From: JBALVT01 sp965262875
Lineage (GTDB): Bacteria > Pseudomonadota > Gammaproteobacteria > Pseudomonadales > Halieaceae
NCBI GenBank assembly: GCA_965262875.1
Contig: OZ253569.1
Coordinates: 4,340,001 to 4,404,000, forward strand
Direction of reading: 5' to 3'
Length of the DNA stretch: 64,000 nt
The notes beneath the pieces are model-generated. The model made no database searches. It had not been told where the DNA came from and saw only the letters and a list, made by a program, of their open reading frames with translations. Positions 17,076-25,977 of this stretch are shown here, piece by piece (positions within the stretch are counted from its first letter, which is position 1; every line of letters begins with the position of its first letter). The position numbers were made by a program, and so were the translations under genes.

Positions 17076-18672
17076 CAGCCTGTCGGACTTAACCCAACAA
17101 CGTCATTATGAGATAATGTGGTCACACTGAAAAGTAACCGGGAATAAGTGATGGCCAATTTTGTAAACGTTGATCGAGAGACGGACTATCTATTCCCTCC
17201 CTCTATGTCGGACTGGTTACCTGAACACCACCTGGCACGGTTTGTCGTGGAGGTCGTTGATCAGCTCGATCTGTCTGAGCTCACCCGTCAATATGCCGGG
17301 CGTGGATCAAAGGCGCACCATCCAGCGGTCCTACTGAGTTTGCTGATCTACGGTTACGCCACCGGTGTGTTTTCCAGCCGTAAGATTGAGCGAGCCACCC
17401 ACGACTCCATTGCGTTTCGCTACCTGGCGGCCAACACGCATCCGGATCACGACACTATAGCGACCTTTCGACGCCGTTTTTTGCCTCAGCTTGAAGCACT
17501 TTTTGTTCAGGTCTTGTTGCTGGCGCGTGAAATGAAGCTTCTGAAGCTTGGGCGTATCGCCCTGGATGGCACCAAGATCAAGGCGAATGCCAGCAAGCAT
17601 AAGGCGCTTTCTTTGGGTCACTTAAAGAAAATCGAAGCACAGCTCAAGGCAGAAGTCAGCGCTCTCACTGCACAGGCCGAGGCGGCAGATCAAACGCCGG
17701 TAGCGGATGGCATGGACATTCCCGCGGAGATTTCCCGGCGCGAAACACGACTTGAGGCACTGGCTGCGGCCAAAGTAAAAATTGAAGAACGGGCGCAGGA
17801 GCGTTTTGCGCGTGAACAAGCCGAATACCAACAAAAACAAACCCAACGCCAAGCTCAGGATGCTGGAAAAAAGCCCCGGGGCCGGGAGCCTAAGCCACCG
17901 CTTCCCGGCCCTCGAGATAAAGACCAGATGAATTTGACCGATGAAGAGTCGCGTATCATGCCGGTATCTGGCGGCGGCTTTGAGCAGTGCTACAACGCCC
18001 AGGCCAGTGTTGACACCGATACAATGCTCGTCGTCAGTACACACATGACACAGGCCCCGAACGACAAACAACAAATAAAGCCGGCCCTGACAAAGCTGAA
18101 TACCCTGCCTGAAGAACTGGGCAAGGTGACCGACCTGCTGGCCGATACAGGCTATTTTAGCGGTGATAATGTAAAGGCTTGCGTAGAGGATAATATCCAG
18201 CCTTTACTGGCAGTAGCGCGTGACCACCATCACCCGTGCGTTTTTGATCGGTTTGCCCCTGACGCCCCCACTCCGATAACGGATGATCAGGTGAGGCTCA
18301 TGAAACATCAACTGACGACCCAATCCGGTCGAGCGCTGTACGCATTAAGAAAGCAAACGGTAGAGCCAGTGTTCGGCATCATCAAACACGTTATGGGGTT
18401 GAGGCAGTTCTCGATGCGAGGTTTGGACAAGGTTGCGGGCGAATGGACGCTGGCGACACTGGCATGGAATGTAAAGCGTATGAATGTGCTGAGAATGGCA
18501 TAATTAAGCGGTCATTTGCCGCATAAATGCCCATTACAGGGCTGGATAAAGGCGTGATGAAGGTTGACGTGGCTGCCCTGGGACAATCACATCTTCTGCG
18601 TGGTGTCCTGACAGCCCTGTAGCACGCTGGAGTATTAAATCGTGCCCGTCAGGAGCTGAGTCCGACAAACTG
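17076..18672 (+). mobile_element. IS1182-family element, copy 1
   Basis: 1597 bp, inverted repeats beginning CAGCCTGTCGGACTT on the left and its near complement ending GTCCGACAAACTG on the right, flanked by a palindromic CTAG duplication (17072-17075, 18673-18676). Confidence 0.93.
17151..18503 (+). CDS. IS1182-family transposase (copy 1)
   Basis: 450 residues from the ATG at 17151. N-terminal MANFVNVDRETDYLFPPSMS, first catalytic region GRIALDGTKIKANASKHKAL, a long coiled, charged middle (about residues 160-250), Asp in VTDLLADTGYFSGDNVKAC, and Glu in RKQTVEPVFGIIKHVMGLRQ. Intact. It differs from copy 3 mainly by one missing codon in the linker (AQDAGKKP versus AQRDTGKKP). Confidence 0.93.
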   Translation: MANFVNVDRETDYLFPPSMSDWLPEHHLARFVVEVVDQLDLSELTRQYAGRGSKAHHPAVLLSLLIYGYATGVFSSRKIERATHDSIAFRYLAANTHPDHDTIATFRRRFLPQLEALFVQVLLLAREMKLLKLGRIALDGTKIKANASKHKALSLGHLKKIEAQLKAEVSALTAQAEAADQTPVADGMDIPAEISRRETRLEALAAAKVKIEERAQERFAREQAEYQQKQTQRQAQDAGKKPRGREPKPPLPGPRDKDQMNLTDEESRIMPVSGGGFEQCYNAQASVDTDTMLVVSTHMTQAPNDKQQIKPALTKLNTLPEELGKVTDLLADTGYFSGDNVKACVEDNIQPLLAVARDHHHPCVFDRFAPDAPTPITDDQVRLMKHQLTTQSGRALYALRKQTVEPVFGIIKHVMGLRQFSMRGLDKVAGEWTLATLAWNVKRMNVLRMA

Positions 18673-18676
18673 CTAG

Positions 18677-18816
18677 CCATGGATATTGCCGCCTGTCCGC
18701 CAGAAACAATCAGAGCTGCGAAGCATGCTTTAAATTTCGGTAGCGGCAGCTGCTCTTTTGATCAGGCTGTGGAGCTGGAACATCAGTTAAATCATGCGCT
18801 ACAAGAAAACAGGTAA
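18677..18816 (+). pseudogene. Enoyl-CoA hydratase/isomerase 2, 3' segment
   Basis: In frame with 16478-17075 across one CTAG: AMDIAACPPETIRAAKHALN, FGSGSCSFDQAVELEHQLNH, ALQENR, stop. This is the usual C-terminal helical region of crotonases. It shows that the insertion was a clean event. Confidence 0.88.
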
Positions 18817-19024
18817 CGGTGACACCGTGCTGCGATCGCCCAGGGTCTTTTGATTCTAAGTCTGCTGCCTTCGCTGCATGCTCCTTTGCTATCCAGACTG
18901 ACAATTCACCATTTGAACACACGCATTCATATGGTATTTTTAACTGCAATTAAAATGGATAAAGTATCATGCTTGAGAGTACCGAGTTCTGCGCTCTGTT
19001 TTATTTGCTGTTTAGCGAAACCAG

Positions 19025-19288
19025 TCAAGCGGCAGCTCCGCAACATTTCTTGTATTTCTTCCCGCTTCCGCAGACACACCGTTCATTTCGCCCGATCTTT
19101 GCGGCTTCATGATGGATGGGAGGCGATAGCTTTCTTTCCAGGTCCGTTAGATCCTCTTCCTTGTCCGGTTCAAACCCCAAAATAAAATGCCAGCCGTTTT
19201 CATGACAGGTATTGGCGATCATATCGACTTTTGAGTCATCGGCAACTCTTAAAATCAATGGGTTCTTTTTACTGCCCAGTTTGGCCAC
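19025..19288 (-). CDS. Small SEC-C zinc-motif protein
   Basis: 87 residues. The C-terminus RNERCVCGSGKKYKKCCG is a textbook SEC-C zinc-binding motif (C-x-C-x8-C-C). The N-terminal half (SKKNPLILRVADDSKVDMIA, NTCHENGWHFILGFEP) resembles the small PBPRA1643-type SEC-C proteins, whose role is unknown. It stands alone between IS-linked genes and looks intact. The 208 bp after enoyl-CoA hydratase 2 (18817-19024) hold no gene I can support. Confidence 0.75.
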   Translation of the reverse strand: MAKLGSKKNPLILRVADDSKVDMIANTCHENGWHFILGFEPDKEEDLTDLERKLSPPIHHEAAKIGRNERCVCGSGKKYKKCCGAAA

Positions 19289-19316
19289 GATTTTTGCTTG
19301 CTTCCCGTTGTAATCA

Positions 19317-19628
19317 CTACGCTTGCTTGAGTTTCATTGATAACTTTGAGTGCTCAATACTCAGCGCCACCCATTGTGCATTGAGCTTCTTGAACCGTTT
19401 ATAGTTACTTATCTGGCCGCGTATATCGCCCACAAATTCCTTGCGGATATACTCCGTCCGGCTCTTCATATCCAGTGTATAGCTGACCTGATAATAAGGC
19501 CCAGTCTGACTCTCCCGGTCCTTGTATTGCTTCGTCAACGATCCAGGGCGCATAGCGCCCAGTAATGCTATGTCACCTTTGATCTTTGTCATACGCCGTT
19601 CAATTTGTGCGAGCCTTTTCTTTGTCAT
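19317..19628 (-). CDS. DUF6788-type small protein, partner of a transposase
   Basis: 103 residues, basic: RMTKIKGDIALLGAMRPGSL, YYQVSYTLDMKSRTEYIRKE, ISNYKRFKKLNAQWVALSIE. This is the DUF6788 pattern (GSL ... SRTEYVRKE ... NYKRFKEL) that I recall beside transposase genes. It is divergent from the transposase at 19677, 48 bp away, and probably belongs to the same mobile element. Function unknown. Confidence 0.7.
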   Translation of the reverse strand: MTKKRLAQIERRMTKIKGDIALLGAMRPGSLTKQYKDRESQTGPYYQVSYTLDMKSRTEYIRKEFVGDIRGQISNYKRFKKLNAQWVALSIEHSKLSMKLKQA

Positions 19629-19676
19629 TGATATAGCATATACATGCTATGTTAGTTTGTCAAAAGGACACTGTCT

Positions 19677-21074
19677 ATGCTGTGGATCTATTGGTGGGAT
19701 GCAATCATTTATCTTCGCCCGGCTTGCGCTCGTACCCGGACATTTATGTGGTTCGCCGTCTGTGTGGCGGGATTGACGGTTCGTACCGAACGAATGGGGG
19801 TGACGAGTATTGTCCGGGCGCTGGGGTTACAGGGGCGGTTTTATGACAACTTGCTGGATAACTTCCACAATACCGGCATTAAGTTGGACTCAATGACGGT
19901 ATTGTGGTCTCAACTTGTACTTCGACTGTTCCCTGGTCTGGTTCGAGTGAATGGCCGACTCGTGTTGGTGGGGGACGGCATTAAGGTCTCCAAACAGGGC
20001 AAAAAGATGCCTGCTGTGAAGCTGCTACATCAGGAATCCGAGTCAAATACCAAAGCGGAGTACATCATGGGACACTCCTTTCAGGCCGTCTCTATTCTTT
20101 CTCGTGCCGCCAATAGCGTGTTCGCTGTGCCGCTTGCCGCGAGGATTCATGAGGGGACCGTGTTATCGAATCGTGACCGGCGTACCCTGCTCGACAAAAT
20201 GATCAGTCTACTGGCGATAGTCAGTATTCAGGAGCCGTATTATTTTGTCGCCGACGCCTATTATGCCAGCCAGAAAGTCGTTAATGGGCTTTTGAATGAG
20301 GGGAATCATTTGGTCACCCGCGCCAGATCAAATGCGGTTGCCTACCAGCTGCATCATCAGCAACAGCCGAAAAAAAGAGGGCGGCCACGTAAGTATGGTG
20401 ACAAGGTAAAACCAAGATCACTGTTTGGGTTGGTCGCATTGATGGAGGAGGCTCAAAGCCCTGTCTATGGCGAAAAAAACGTAGCTATCCGATACGCAGT
20501 CCATGATTTATTATGGAGACCGACCGGCAGTATTGTTCGGTTTGTCATTGTCGTTCACCCAACGAGGGGACGCTGTATACTCATGTCTACTGATACGTCA
20601 TTATCGGCCCTCGATATCATTCACCTCTACGGTCTGCGATTTAAAATAGAGCATGCCTTCAAGCAGGCGGTTCATGTTATCGGTTCTTTTTCATACCATT
20701 TCTGGATGAGCGTAATGAAGCCATTGGAGCGACGCAATGGTAATCAGCACCTTCACCGGGAATCAAAAAAATATCGCGATGGCGTCAAGCGAAAACTGAA
20801 GGCTTATCACGTCTTTGTACACGCGGGGATTGTTGCTCAAGGGCTACTTCATTACCTGGCATCTTGCCACACTCGGCTAGTCTGGAACTCTTTTGGCTCC
20901 TGGCTTCGAACGATCCGGCCCGGTCTAGCTCCGTCCGAGTTGGTGGTTGCCACTGCGCTACGCAGCAGCCTCCCGCATTTTCTCCTGGATACGGATTCTC
21001 GTACAAACTTCGCGAAATTCATCACGCAACGGCAAGACCTTGATAGAATGGCGCTATTTAGGCTTGTGTCATGA
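19677..21074 (+). CDS. DDE transposase (DDE_5 / IS701-like) next to a DUF6788 gene
   Basis: 465 residues, intact. MLWIYWWDAIIYLRPACART, catalytic Asp in GRLVLVGDGIKVSKQGKKMP, second Asp in YYFVADAYYASQKV, Glu in YGLRFKIEHAFKQAVHV. The last motif keeps Y-x2-R-x3-E but lacks the final Lys of the YREK signature. GRPRKYGDK is a basic linker. It ends 18 nt before the start of a broken enoyl-CoA hydratase, so the element probably inserted at that gene's 5' end. I could not identify its terminal repeats. Confidence 0.82.
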   Translation: MLWIYWWDAIIYLRPACARTRTFMWFAVCVAGLTVRTERMGVTSIVRALGLQGRFYDNLLDNFHNTGIKLDSMTVLWSQLVLRLFPGLVRVNGRLVLVGDGIKVSKQGKKMPAVKLLHQESESNTKAEYIMGHSFQAVSILSRAANSVFAVPLAARIHEGTVLSNRDRRTLLDKMISLLAIVSIQEPYYFVADAYYASQKVVNGLLNEGNHLVTRARSNAVAYQLHHQQQPKKRGRPRKYGDKVKPRSLFGLVALMEEAQSPVYGEKNVAIRYAVHDLLWRPTGSIVRFVIVVHPTRGRCILMSTDTSLSALDIIHLYGLRFKIEHAFKQAVHVIGSFSYHFWMSVMKPLERRNGNQHLHRESKKYRDGVKRKLKAYHVFVHAGIVAQGLLHYLASCHTRLVWNSFGSWLRTIRPGLAPSELVVATALRSSLPHFLLDTDSRTNFAKFITQRQDLDRMALFRLVS

Positions 21075-21091
21075 GGCTAACTCGGTACTCA

Positions 21092-21303
21092 TGAGTTCCC
21101 TACTATTTGAAAAAATTGGCCGCGTCGCATTACTGACTTTAAATAGCGTTAAGCACCATAATGCGGTTAATGATGAAATGATGAAGCCTGGCAGCGAGTT
21201 AAATCTGATCGAGAAATAGTTTGTGTTGTCGTAACGGGTGCCGGTGAGAAGACCTTCTGCACAGGAATGGACTAATCGCAAGTCACCGATTTCGATACTG
21301 CCT
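21092..21303 (+). pseudogene. Enoyl-CoA hydratase/isomerase 3, N-terminal remnant
   Basis: ATG at 21092 begins SSLLFEKIGRVALLTLNSVK HHNAVNDEMM, a crotonase start. After about 40 codons the frame shifts, and REIVCVVVTGAGEKTFCTGM (the first oxyanion-hole loop) appears in another frame, followed by stops. IS630 copy 1 begins at 21309 and the gene does not continue beyond it. It is the third damaged crotonase in 16 kb. Confidence 0.8.
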
Positions 21304-21371
21304 AACTAGTGTAGTGTATTAAACAGATTAATGATATAATGATTACTTCATTCACTACCCGTGTGAAGCTA

Positions 21372-21757
21372 ATGCCCGCCCAAATAAATATAACTTTAAC
21401 AGCGCAAGAGAAAAAGCAGTTGGAAAAAATGTTAGAAGCAAAACGACACCGGTTCGATTGGTAGAGCGCTCAAGGATTATTTTGCTCGCTGCAAAAAATG
21501 TTCCCAACTACAAAATTGCTGAAGAGCTGGAAATTGATGTCAACAAGGTAGGCCGATGGCGCAATCGTTTTTTTGAGAGAGGGTTTCGGGGAATAGAAAA
21601 AGATTTGCCAAGAGGGGCTAATCACGGCGGCAAGAATTCTGCGGACCAGGCAAAGCTGCGGTCGAAAGTCATCAAGATAACCACGCAGGAAAAACCCAAG
21701 GATGGCACCCACTGGACAACCCGGGGTTTGGCAAAAGTGATGGGCATTAATCACTCC
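21372..21757 (+). pseudogene. IS630-family transposase copy 1, 5' segment (frameshifted)
   Basis: ATG at 21372 (PAQINITLTAQEKKQLEKML) shifts frame near 21445 into RLVERSRIILLAAKNVPNYK, an HTH region, to GLAKVMGINHS, where IS30 copy 3 interrupts at CTCC. It carries both a frameshift and an insertion. Confidence 0.85.
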
Positions 21758-22816
21758 TTAGATTCAAGTCATAAGTGCAATTTCTAGAGCAGGTGGCCAA
21801 CTGGTACAATCCAGTGCCATTTTCTCGACCAAGGAAATTACACATGAACTATACACAGTTGACCGAATACGAACGATACCAGATTGAAGCATTTTTAAAA
21901 GCTGGTTTTACACAAAAAGCCATAGCCAGAGAGCTTAGACGAAGCCCTGGGACAATTAGCAGAGAGCTTGGTCGCAATACGGGCTTGCGTGGTTATAGGC
22001 CCCAGCAGGCCCAGCGTTTTGCCACTGAACGGCAGCATCACCACACCCATACACGTATTACAGAGATAACCTGGCAGCGGGTTGAATCGCTACTGAGGGA
22101 GGAATGGAGTCCAGAGCAGATCAGCGGTTGGCTAGCAAAATCAATCCTGCAATCTGTTAGTCCAGAATGGATTTATCAGTACATTCTGATCGACAAGAAG
22201 GCCGGGGGCGACCTCCATGCCCACTTGCGCTGCCAAAAGAAACGTAAGAAGCGTTACGGGAGCCCAGACAAGCGCGGGCAGCTAAAGAACCGGGTAAGTA
22301 TCGACGAGCGTCCAGCGATTGTTGATGAGCGCAAGCGTATTGGTGATTGGGAAATGGACCTTATCATTGGGCGCTTGGGTGGCTCCGTACTGATGACGGC
22401 TGTTGAGAGAAAGACACGTTTCACAGTGATCGCCCTGGCCCCCAATAAAACGGCGAAGGCCGTCAAGGAAGCGATACTTGGGGCGCTTTCCCCCTTAGCC
22501 GCCCCGGTAGAAACACTGACCTATGATAACGGCAAGGAGTTTGCCTTACACGAGGTTATCGCCCAACAGCTGCAGGCTGAAAGCTACTTCGCGCACCCTT
22601 ACCATTCATGGGAGCGGGGATTGAATGAGAATACAAATGGTCTGATCCGCCAATACGCCCCGAAAGGATCTAGCTTTGATGATATGACGCCGGAGTGTGT
22701 CCAGAGAATCTTTGATAAACTTAACAACCGGCCAAGAAAATGTCTGGACTTTAAAACCCCCAACCAAGTACTGTTTGGGATCAACCCACCGATTGCACTA
22801 GCGACTTGAATCCGCC
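21758..22816 (+). mobile_element. IS30-family element, copy 3
   Basis: 1059 bp, flanked by CTCC (21754-21757, 22817-22820). Excision of the element and one CTCC restores INHSFINRVW in the IS630 transposase. Confidence 0.95.
21844..22809 (+). CDS. IS30-family transposase (copy 3)
   Basis: 321 residues, identical to the other two copies. Same start logic (AAGGA 8 nt before the ATG at 21844) and the same catalytic residues. Confidence 0.94.
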   Translation: MNYTQLTEYERYQIEAFLKAGFTQKAIARELRRSPGTISRELGRNTGLRGYRPQQAQRFATERQHHHTHTRITEITWQRVESLLREEWSPEQISGWLAKSILQSVSPEWIYQYILIDKKAGGDLHAHLRCQKKRKKRYGSPDKRGQLKNRVSIDERPAIVDERKRIGDWEMDLIIGRLGGSVLMTAVERKTRFTVIALAPNKTAKAVKEAILGALSPLAAPVETLTYDNGKEFALHEVIAQQLQAESYFAHPYHSWERGLNENTNGLIRQYAPKGSSFDDMTPECVQRIFDKLNNRPRKCLDFKTPNQVLFGINPPIALAT

Positions 22817-22820
22817 CTCC

Positions 22821-23531
22821 TTTATAAATAGAGTGTGGCGAGAAGTTGGTCTGAAGCCACACCTGGTTGCTCAGTTCAAGGTGAGCAACGATCCTGCCTT
22901 TGAAGAAAAGCTACGCGATGTTGTTGGCTTGTATTTATCGCCGCCAGAGAATGCAGTTGTTTTCTGTGTTGACGAAAAGAGTTCCATTCAAGCGCTGGAC
23001 AGAACGCAGCCGGGATTGCCGATGAAGCCCGGGCGCGGCGGAACCATGACTCACGACTATAAGCGTCATGGTACAAGCACCTTGTTTGCGGCACTGAACA
23101 CCCTGACTGGTGATGTTATCGGTGAGTGCAAAAAGCGTCACCGGCACCAGGAATTTTTGGCGTTTCTGAAGACTGTGGAAAAACAAACACCCAAGGAGTT
23201 AGACCTTCACCTTATCGTTGATAACTACGCGACGCACAAACACGAAAAAGTGAAGAACTGGATTAAGCGTAATAAAAGGGTTCACTTACACTTTATTCCA
23301 ACCAGTTCTTCGTGGCTAAATCTGGTGGAGAGATTTTTTGGTTTGTTGACAGAAAGGCAACTGCGCCGTGGTGTATTCACATCGGTACAAGAGCTGGAAG
23401 AGACCATCATGGATTTTATTGAGAGGCACAATGAAGATAAAAAGCCATTTGCCTGGACAAAGTCCGCAGAAGAGATTTTGGAGAAAGTGGGGCGCGCAAG
23501 GCATGCACTCTCAAATCATCAGTCAGTTTAA
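22821..23531 (+). pseudogene. IS630-family transposase copy 1, 3' segment
   Basis: FINRVWREVGLKPHLVAQFK, then DDE residues in VVFCVDEKSSIQALDRT, LIVDNYATHKHEKV and SSSWLNLVERFFGLLTERQL. Related to, but clearly different from, copy 2 at 27856. Cut from its start by IS30. Confidence 0.9.
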
Positions 23532-23543
23532 TACACTACACTA

Positions 23544-24184
23544 GCTTCCATCGCGGTAGGTAGAGGCTGGTCCACTTTTTTTACGGAAAATGGCGCTGTA
23601 TTTAACTCCACCGACCTCGAACAATTTCAGAGTGTCGTTTTCTGAACGCCAGTGGCGACATCCTCAGTGCCGATCAGGAGCAAGCCTTTCAAACATGGCT
23701 GAAAGCCGGTGGTGGATGGATTGGTATCCATGCATCGGGAGATGGGTCTCACGCTAGGTGGCATTGGTACATCGATAATCTGATTGGTGCGGACTTTACC
23801 GCTCACATCATGGGCCCCCAGTTCCAGGAAGCCACGGTCGTGATGGAGTCTTCCGATCATGCAGCGGTTGAACGCTTACCGGCCACCTGGTCGCATACCG
23901 AGGAGTGGTATTCCTGGGAAAAGAGTCCGAGGATAAACGGGTTTAATATTTTGGCCGTGCTGGATGAGGATTCTTACTCGCCTGTGCAGAAATTTCTGGG
24001 GAATGAAACAGATCTCTCAATGGGTGATCACCCGGTGATCTGGACTAACTGCATCGGTAAGGGGAGGGCGCTCTATACGGCCCTTGGGCATACAGCCGAG
24101 GCTTTTGAAAAAGCTGAATATCGCATCCTGCTTGAGGATGCACTCGCCTGGACACTGGGGGAGAAGGAGGGGAGCTGTCCCTGA
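23544..24184 (+). pseudogene. ThuA-like domain protein, 5'-truncated and frameshifted
   Basis: From the IS630 junction: ASIAVGRGWSTFFTENGAVF NSTDLEQFQSVVF, then a 1-nt shift at 23640 and LNASGDILSADQEQAFQTWL, GGGWIGIHASGDGSHARWHW, GKGRALYTALGHTAEAF. This is the ThuA (trehalose-utilisation-like, glutamine-amidotransferase-fold) family seen beside sugar or dehydrogenase genes. The first 30-50 residues, perhaps including a signal peptide, are gone. Confidence 0.82.
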
Positions 24185-24218
24185 ACGCACCGCTCGCCCA
24201 ACCACACTTAATCGGCCC

Positions 24219-25412
24219 CTAGGTCAACGTTATTACCTCGGTAACCAAGGGAGCTATCTCCTCTTCAGGAAGTAGAAATCGCCAGAACATAATGCCGTAG
24301 GGGCGTCCTTCGGTATCCAGCCAATTCGGTTTCCCGGGGTCCCGGTGAGCCACGATCATTTCAAAACTGCCATCCTCTTTGAGTTCAGTCTGAGCCCGGT
24401 TTAACGAAACCTGGCGGGTTTCGTAATCAAAGGTTTGTAAGAATCGGTTGAACAGCACGAAGTTTGAAAATCGACACTTTGGGAATTTACCGCGAATAAG
24501 CAAAGCCTGATTGGGGCCCAATACAAAGGGGGCCATGGCGTAAACATTGTCTTTGGCAGCGTAGCTTATCGCTTGATGTGTATCGTCCTTCTTCGGCGGT
24601 ACAAACCGGTTGGGCACCCGGGAAACCCAGGGCGGGCTTTTGTCTTCTGTCATCGTCACAACGTTGCCCTTTACAAATTTGGCAACGCGACGTATGCCAT
24701 CGGCAATATCCTTATCATTCGGTGGTTTTCGCGCCGGCGTACCATCGAGATTCTCGATATCCAGTGGGATATGGTGCATACGGTCGTTGTTAATACTGAC
24801 TTCGCGCTCATAGTAATGCCTGGAGGTAACACTGGAAGCACCCGCAGGTAGGTACATCCAGTTTCCCGCTACTTTATTCTTGCTGAGAATGATTTCGAAA
24901 TTACTGTTTTCGTCGTGCTCGAATTCTGTGTCGTTCACTGTCGAGCCGATACCGTCGCCATCCACTCCCTGGCCCAATTCGACGGTGAAACTGGTATAGG
25001 TAGCGCCGGCCAAATTGCCCCGAATGCGATACTGGTGTTCATCGCTAACAACGGCCGAGAAATAGCGCGAGTCGGGATTATCGCCCAACAGTTTTTTATG
25101 CTGGTGTATAAACCCGGTAAAGAACGGCCGAGCAGGATCGGCTTCCAACCAGGCTTCCAGACCGTGCAGTAAAGCGTGAAGGGTGACTCTTCTGGCTTCA
25201 GCGAAATCTTCTGGCGTGCGCAATTTCCACTCGGGTGTCGCGAAATCGGCTTCCATCTCGTCGAGTGTATTTTGAAGATGAGCCAGGGCCTGGGCCGCTT
25301 CACCTTTCGGCCTGATTTTATCCGCTGCAGCGACTTGCCCGGATAGCAGACCACCGGCCAGGGCGGCTAGTGTACCTGCGGCGGTTCCCTTTAGTAGCTC
25401 GCGTCTTTCCAT
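24219..25412 (-). CDS. Tat-exported DUF1214 protein
   Basis: 397 residues from the ATG at 25412, which has GGAG 7 nt upstream (an ATG at 25418 is too close to it). The N-terminus has a twin-arginine signal: ERRELLKGTAAGTLAALAGG. The C-terminal domain (NVYAMAPFVLGPNQALLIRG, FVLFNRFLQTFDYETRQVSL, DGSFEMIVAHRDPGKPNWLD, GIMFWRFLLPEEE) matches DUF1214, which I recall in lipid- and steroid-degrading bacteria; its activity is unknown. Intact. Codirectional with the SnoaL-like gene upstream. Confidence 0.85.
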   Translation of the reverse strand: MERRELLKGTAAGTLAALAGGLLSGQVAAADKIRPKGEAAQALAHLQNTLDEMEADFATPEWKLRTPEDFAEARRVTLHALLHGLEAWLEADPARPFFTGFIHQHKKLLGDNPDSRYFSAVVSDEHQYRIRGNLAGATYTSFTVELGQGVDGDGIGSTVNDTEFEHDENSNFEIILSKNKVAGNWMYLPAGASSVTSRHYYEREVSINNDRMHHIPLDIENLDGTPARKPPNDKDIADGIRRVAKFVKGNVVTMTEDKSPPWVSRVPNRFVPPKKDDTHQAISYAAKDNVYAMAPFVLGPNQALLIRGKFPKCRFSNFVLFNRFLQTFDYETRQVSLNRAQTELKEDGSFEMIVAHRDPGKPNWLDTEGRPYGIMFWRFLLPEEEIAPLVTEVITLT

Positions 25413-25439
25413 CTTCATTCTCCGGATTTATTTCCTAGA

Positions 25440-25859
25440 TTAACTCGCGAATGGTGGGCGCTGGCCGCCGCACAGGACGTCGGTTACCAGTTCAGTGTCC
25501 ATATATTCCTTAAGCTTGATTAACTTTCCGTCGAGAAACTCGAATAGAAAGTGGTACTCGTTACTGTAGGTTTTCCCGGAGATGTGTTCACCCTCGCTTG
25601 TAGCCTCAACGGCAACTTTATTTCCCTCGGCCACCATATCGTCGATGGAGAACTCTAATCCCAGGGGGAACACTTCGAAAATGCCATTCACCGAGGCGGT
25701 AATGTGTGCTTTGGAGAAGGTTCCGGATATAAGCGTGCCACCCATGGTCTGGACATGACCATTTTCCGCGTAAGTGTTCACCACCGTGTCGACATCCCCA
25801 CGATTCAGGGCATCAAAAAAACGGCTGACTATAGCTTTGTGTTGTGTGGTTGCACCCAT
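25440..25859 (-). CDS. SnoaL/NTF2-like polyketide-cyclase/ketosteroid-isomerase-fold protein
   Basis: 139 residues from the ATG at 25859. QHKAIVSRFFDALNRGDVDT VVNTYAENGHVQTMGG, GIFEVFPLGLEFSIDDMVAE, VAVEATSEGEHISGK, YHFLFEFLDGKLIKLKEYMD: the cone-shaped alpha+beta barrel of SnoaL-like proteins. They isomerise, cyclise or simply bind small ligands. 27 bp upstream of the DUF1214 gene and probably cotranscribed. A longer frame to 25931 lacks family sequence, so I use the inner start. Confidence 0.83.
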   Translation of the reverse strand: MGATTQHKAIVSRFFDALNRGDVDTVVNTYAENGHVQTMGGTLISGTFSKAHITASVNGIFEVFPLGLEFSIDDMVAEGNKVAVEATSEGEHISGKTYSNEYHFLFEFLDGKLIKLKEYMDTELVTDVLCGGQRPPFAS

Positions 25860-25977
25860 ATTGCGAACTCGCTGGACGGTGTTCAAACCATCATAGTCGC
25901 GTTGAGCCTTTGTGCCACAGCTTGAACCCATCCATTGGGTTCTGTTGGCGAGAATTCCGGAAGCGGTTTAACTATGT

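Larger units (their letters stand above)
21309..23541 (+). mobile_element. IS630-family element, copy 1, split by IS30 copy 3
   Basis: Ends GTGTAGTGTATTAAAC and its exact complement, each flanked by TA (21307-21308, 23542-23543), the IS630 target. Its own length without IS30 and the CTCC duplication is 1170 bp. Confidence 0.92.

Noticed and set aside
18790..18949. Minus-strand frame starting QLKIPYECVCSNGELSVWIA
   Set aside because: Looks protein-like for 30-40 residues but overlaps the end of enoyl-CoA hydratase 2 antisense and has no recognisable family or ribosome site.
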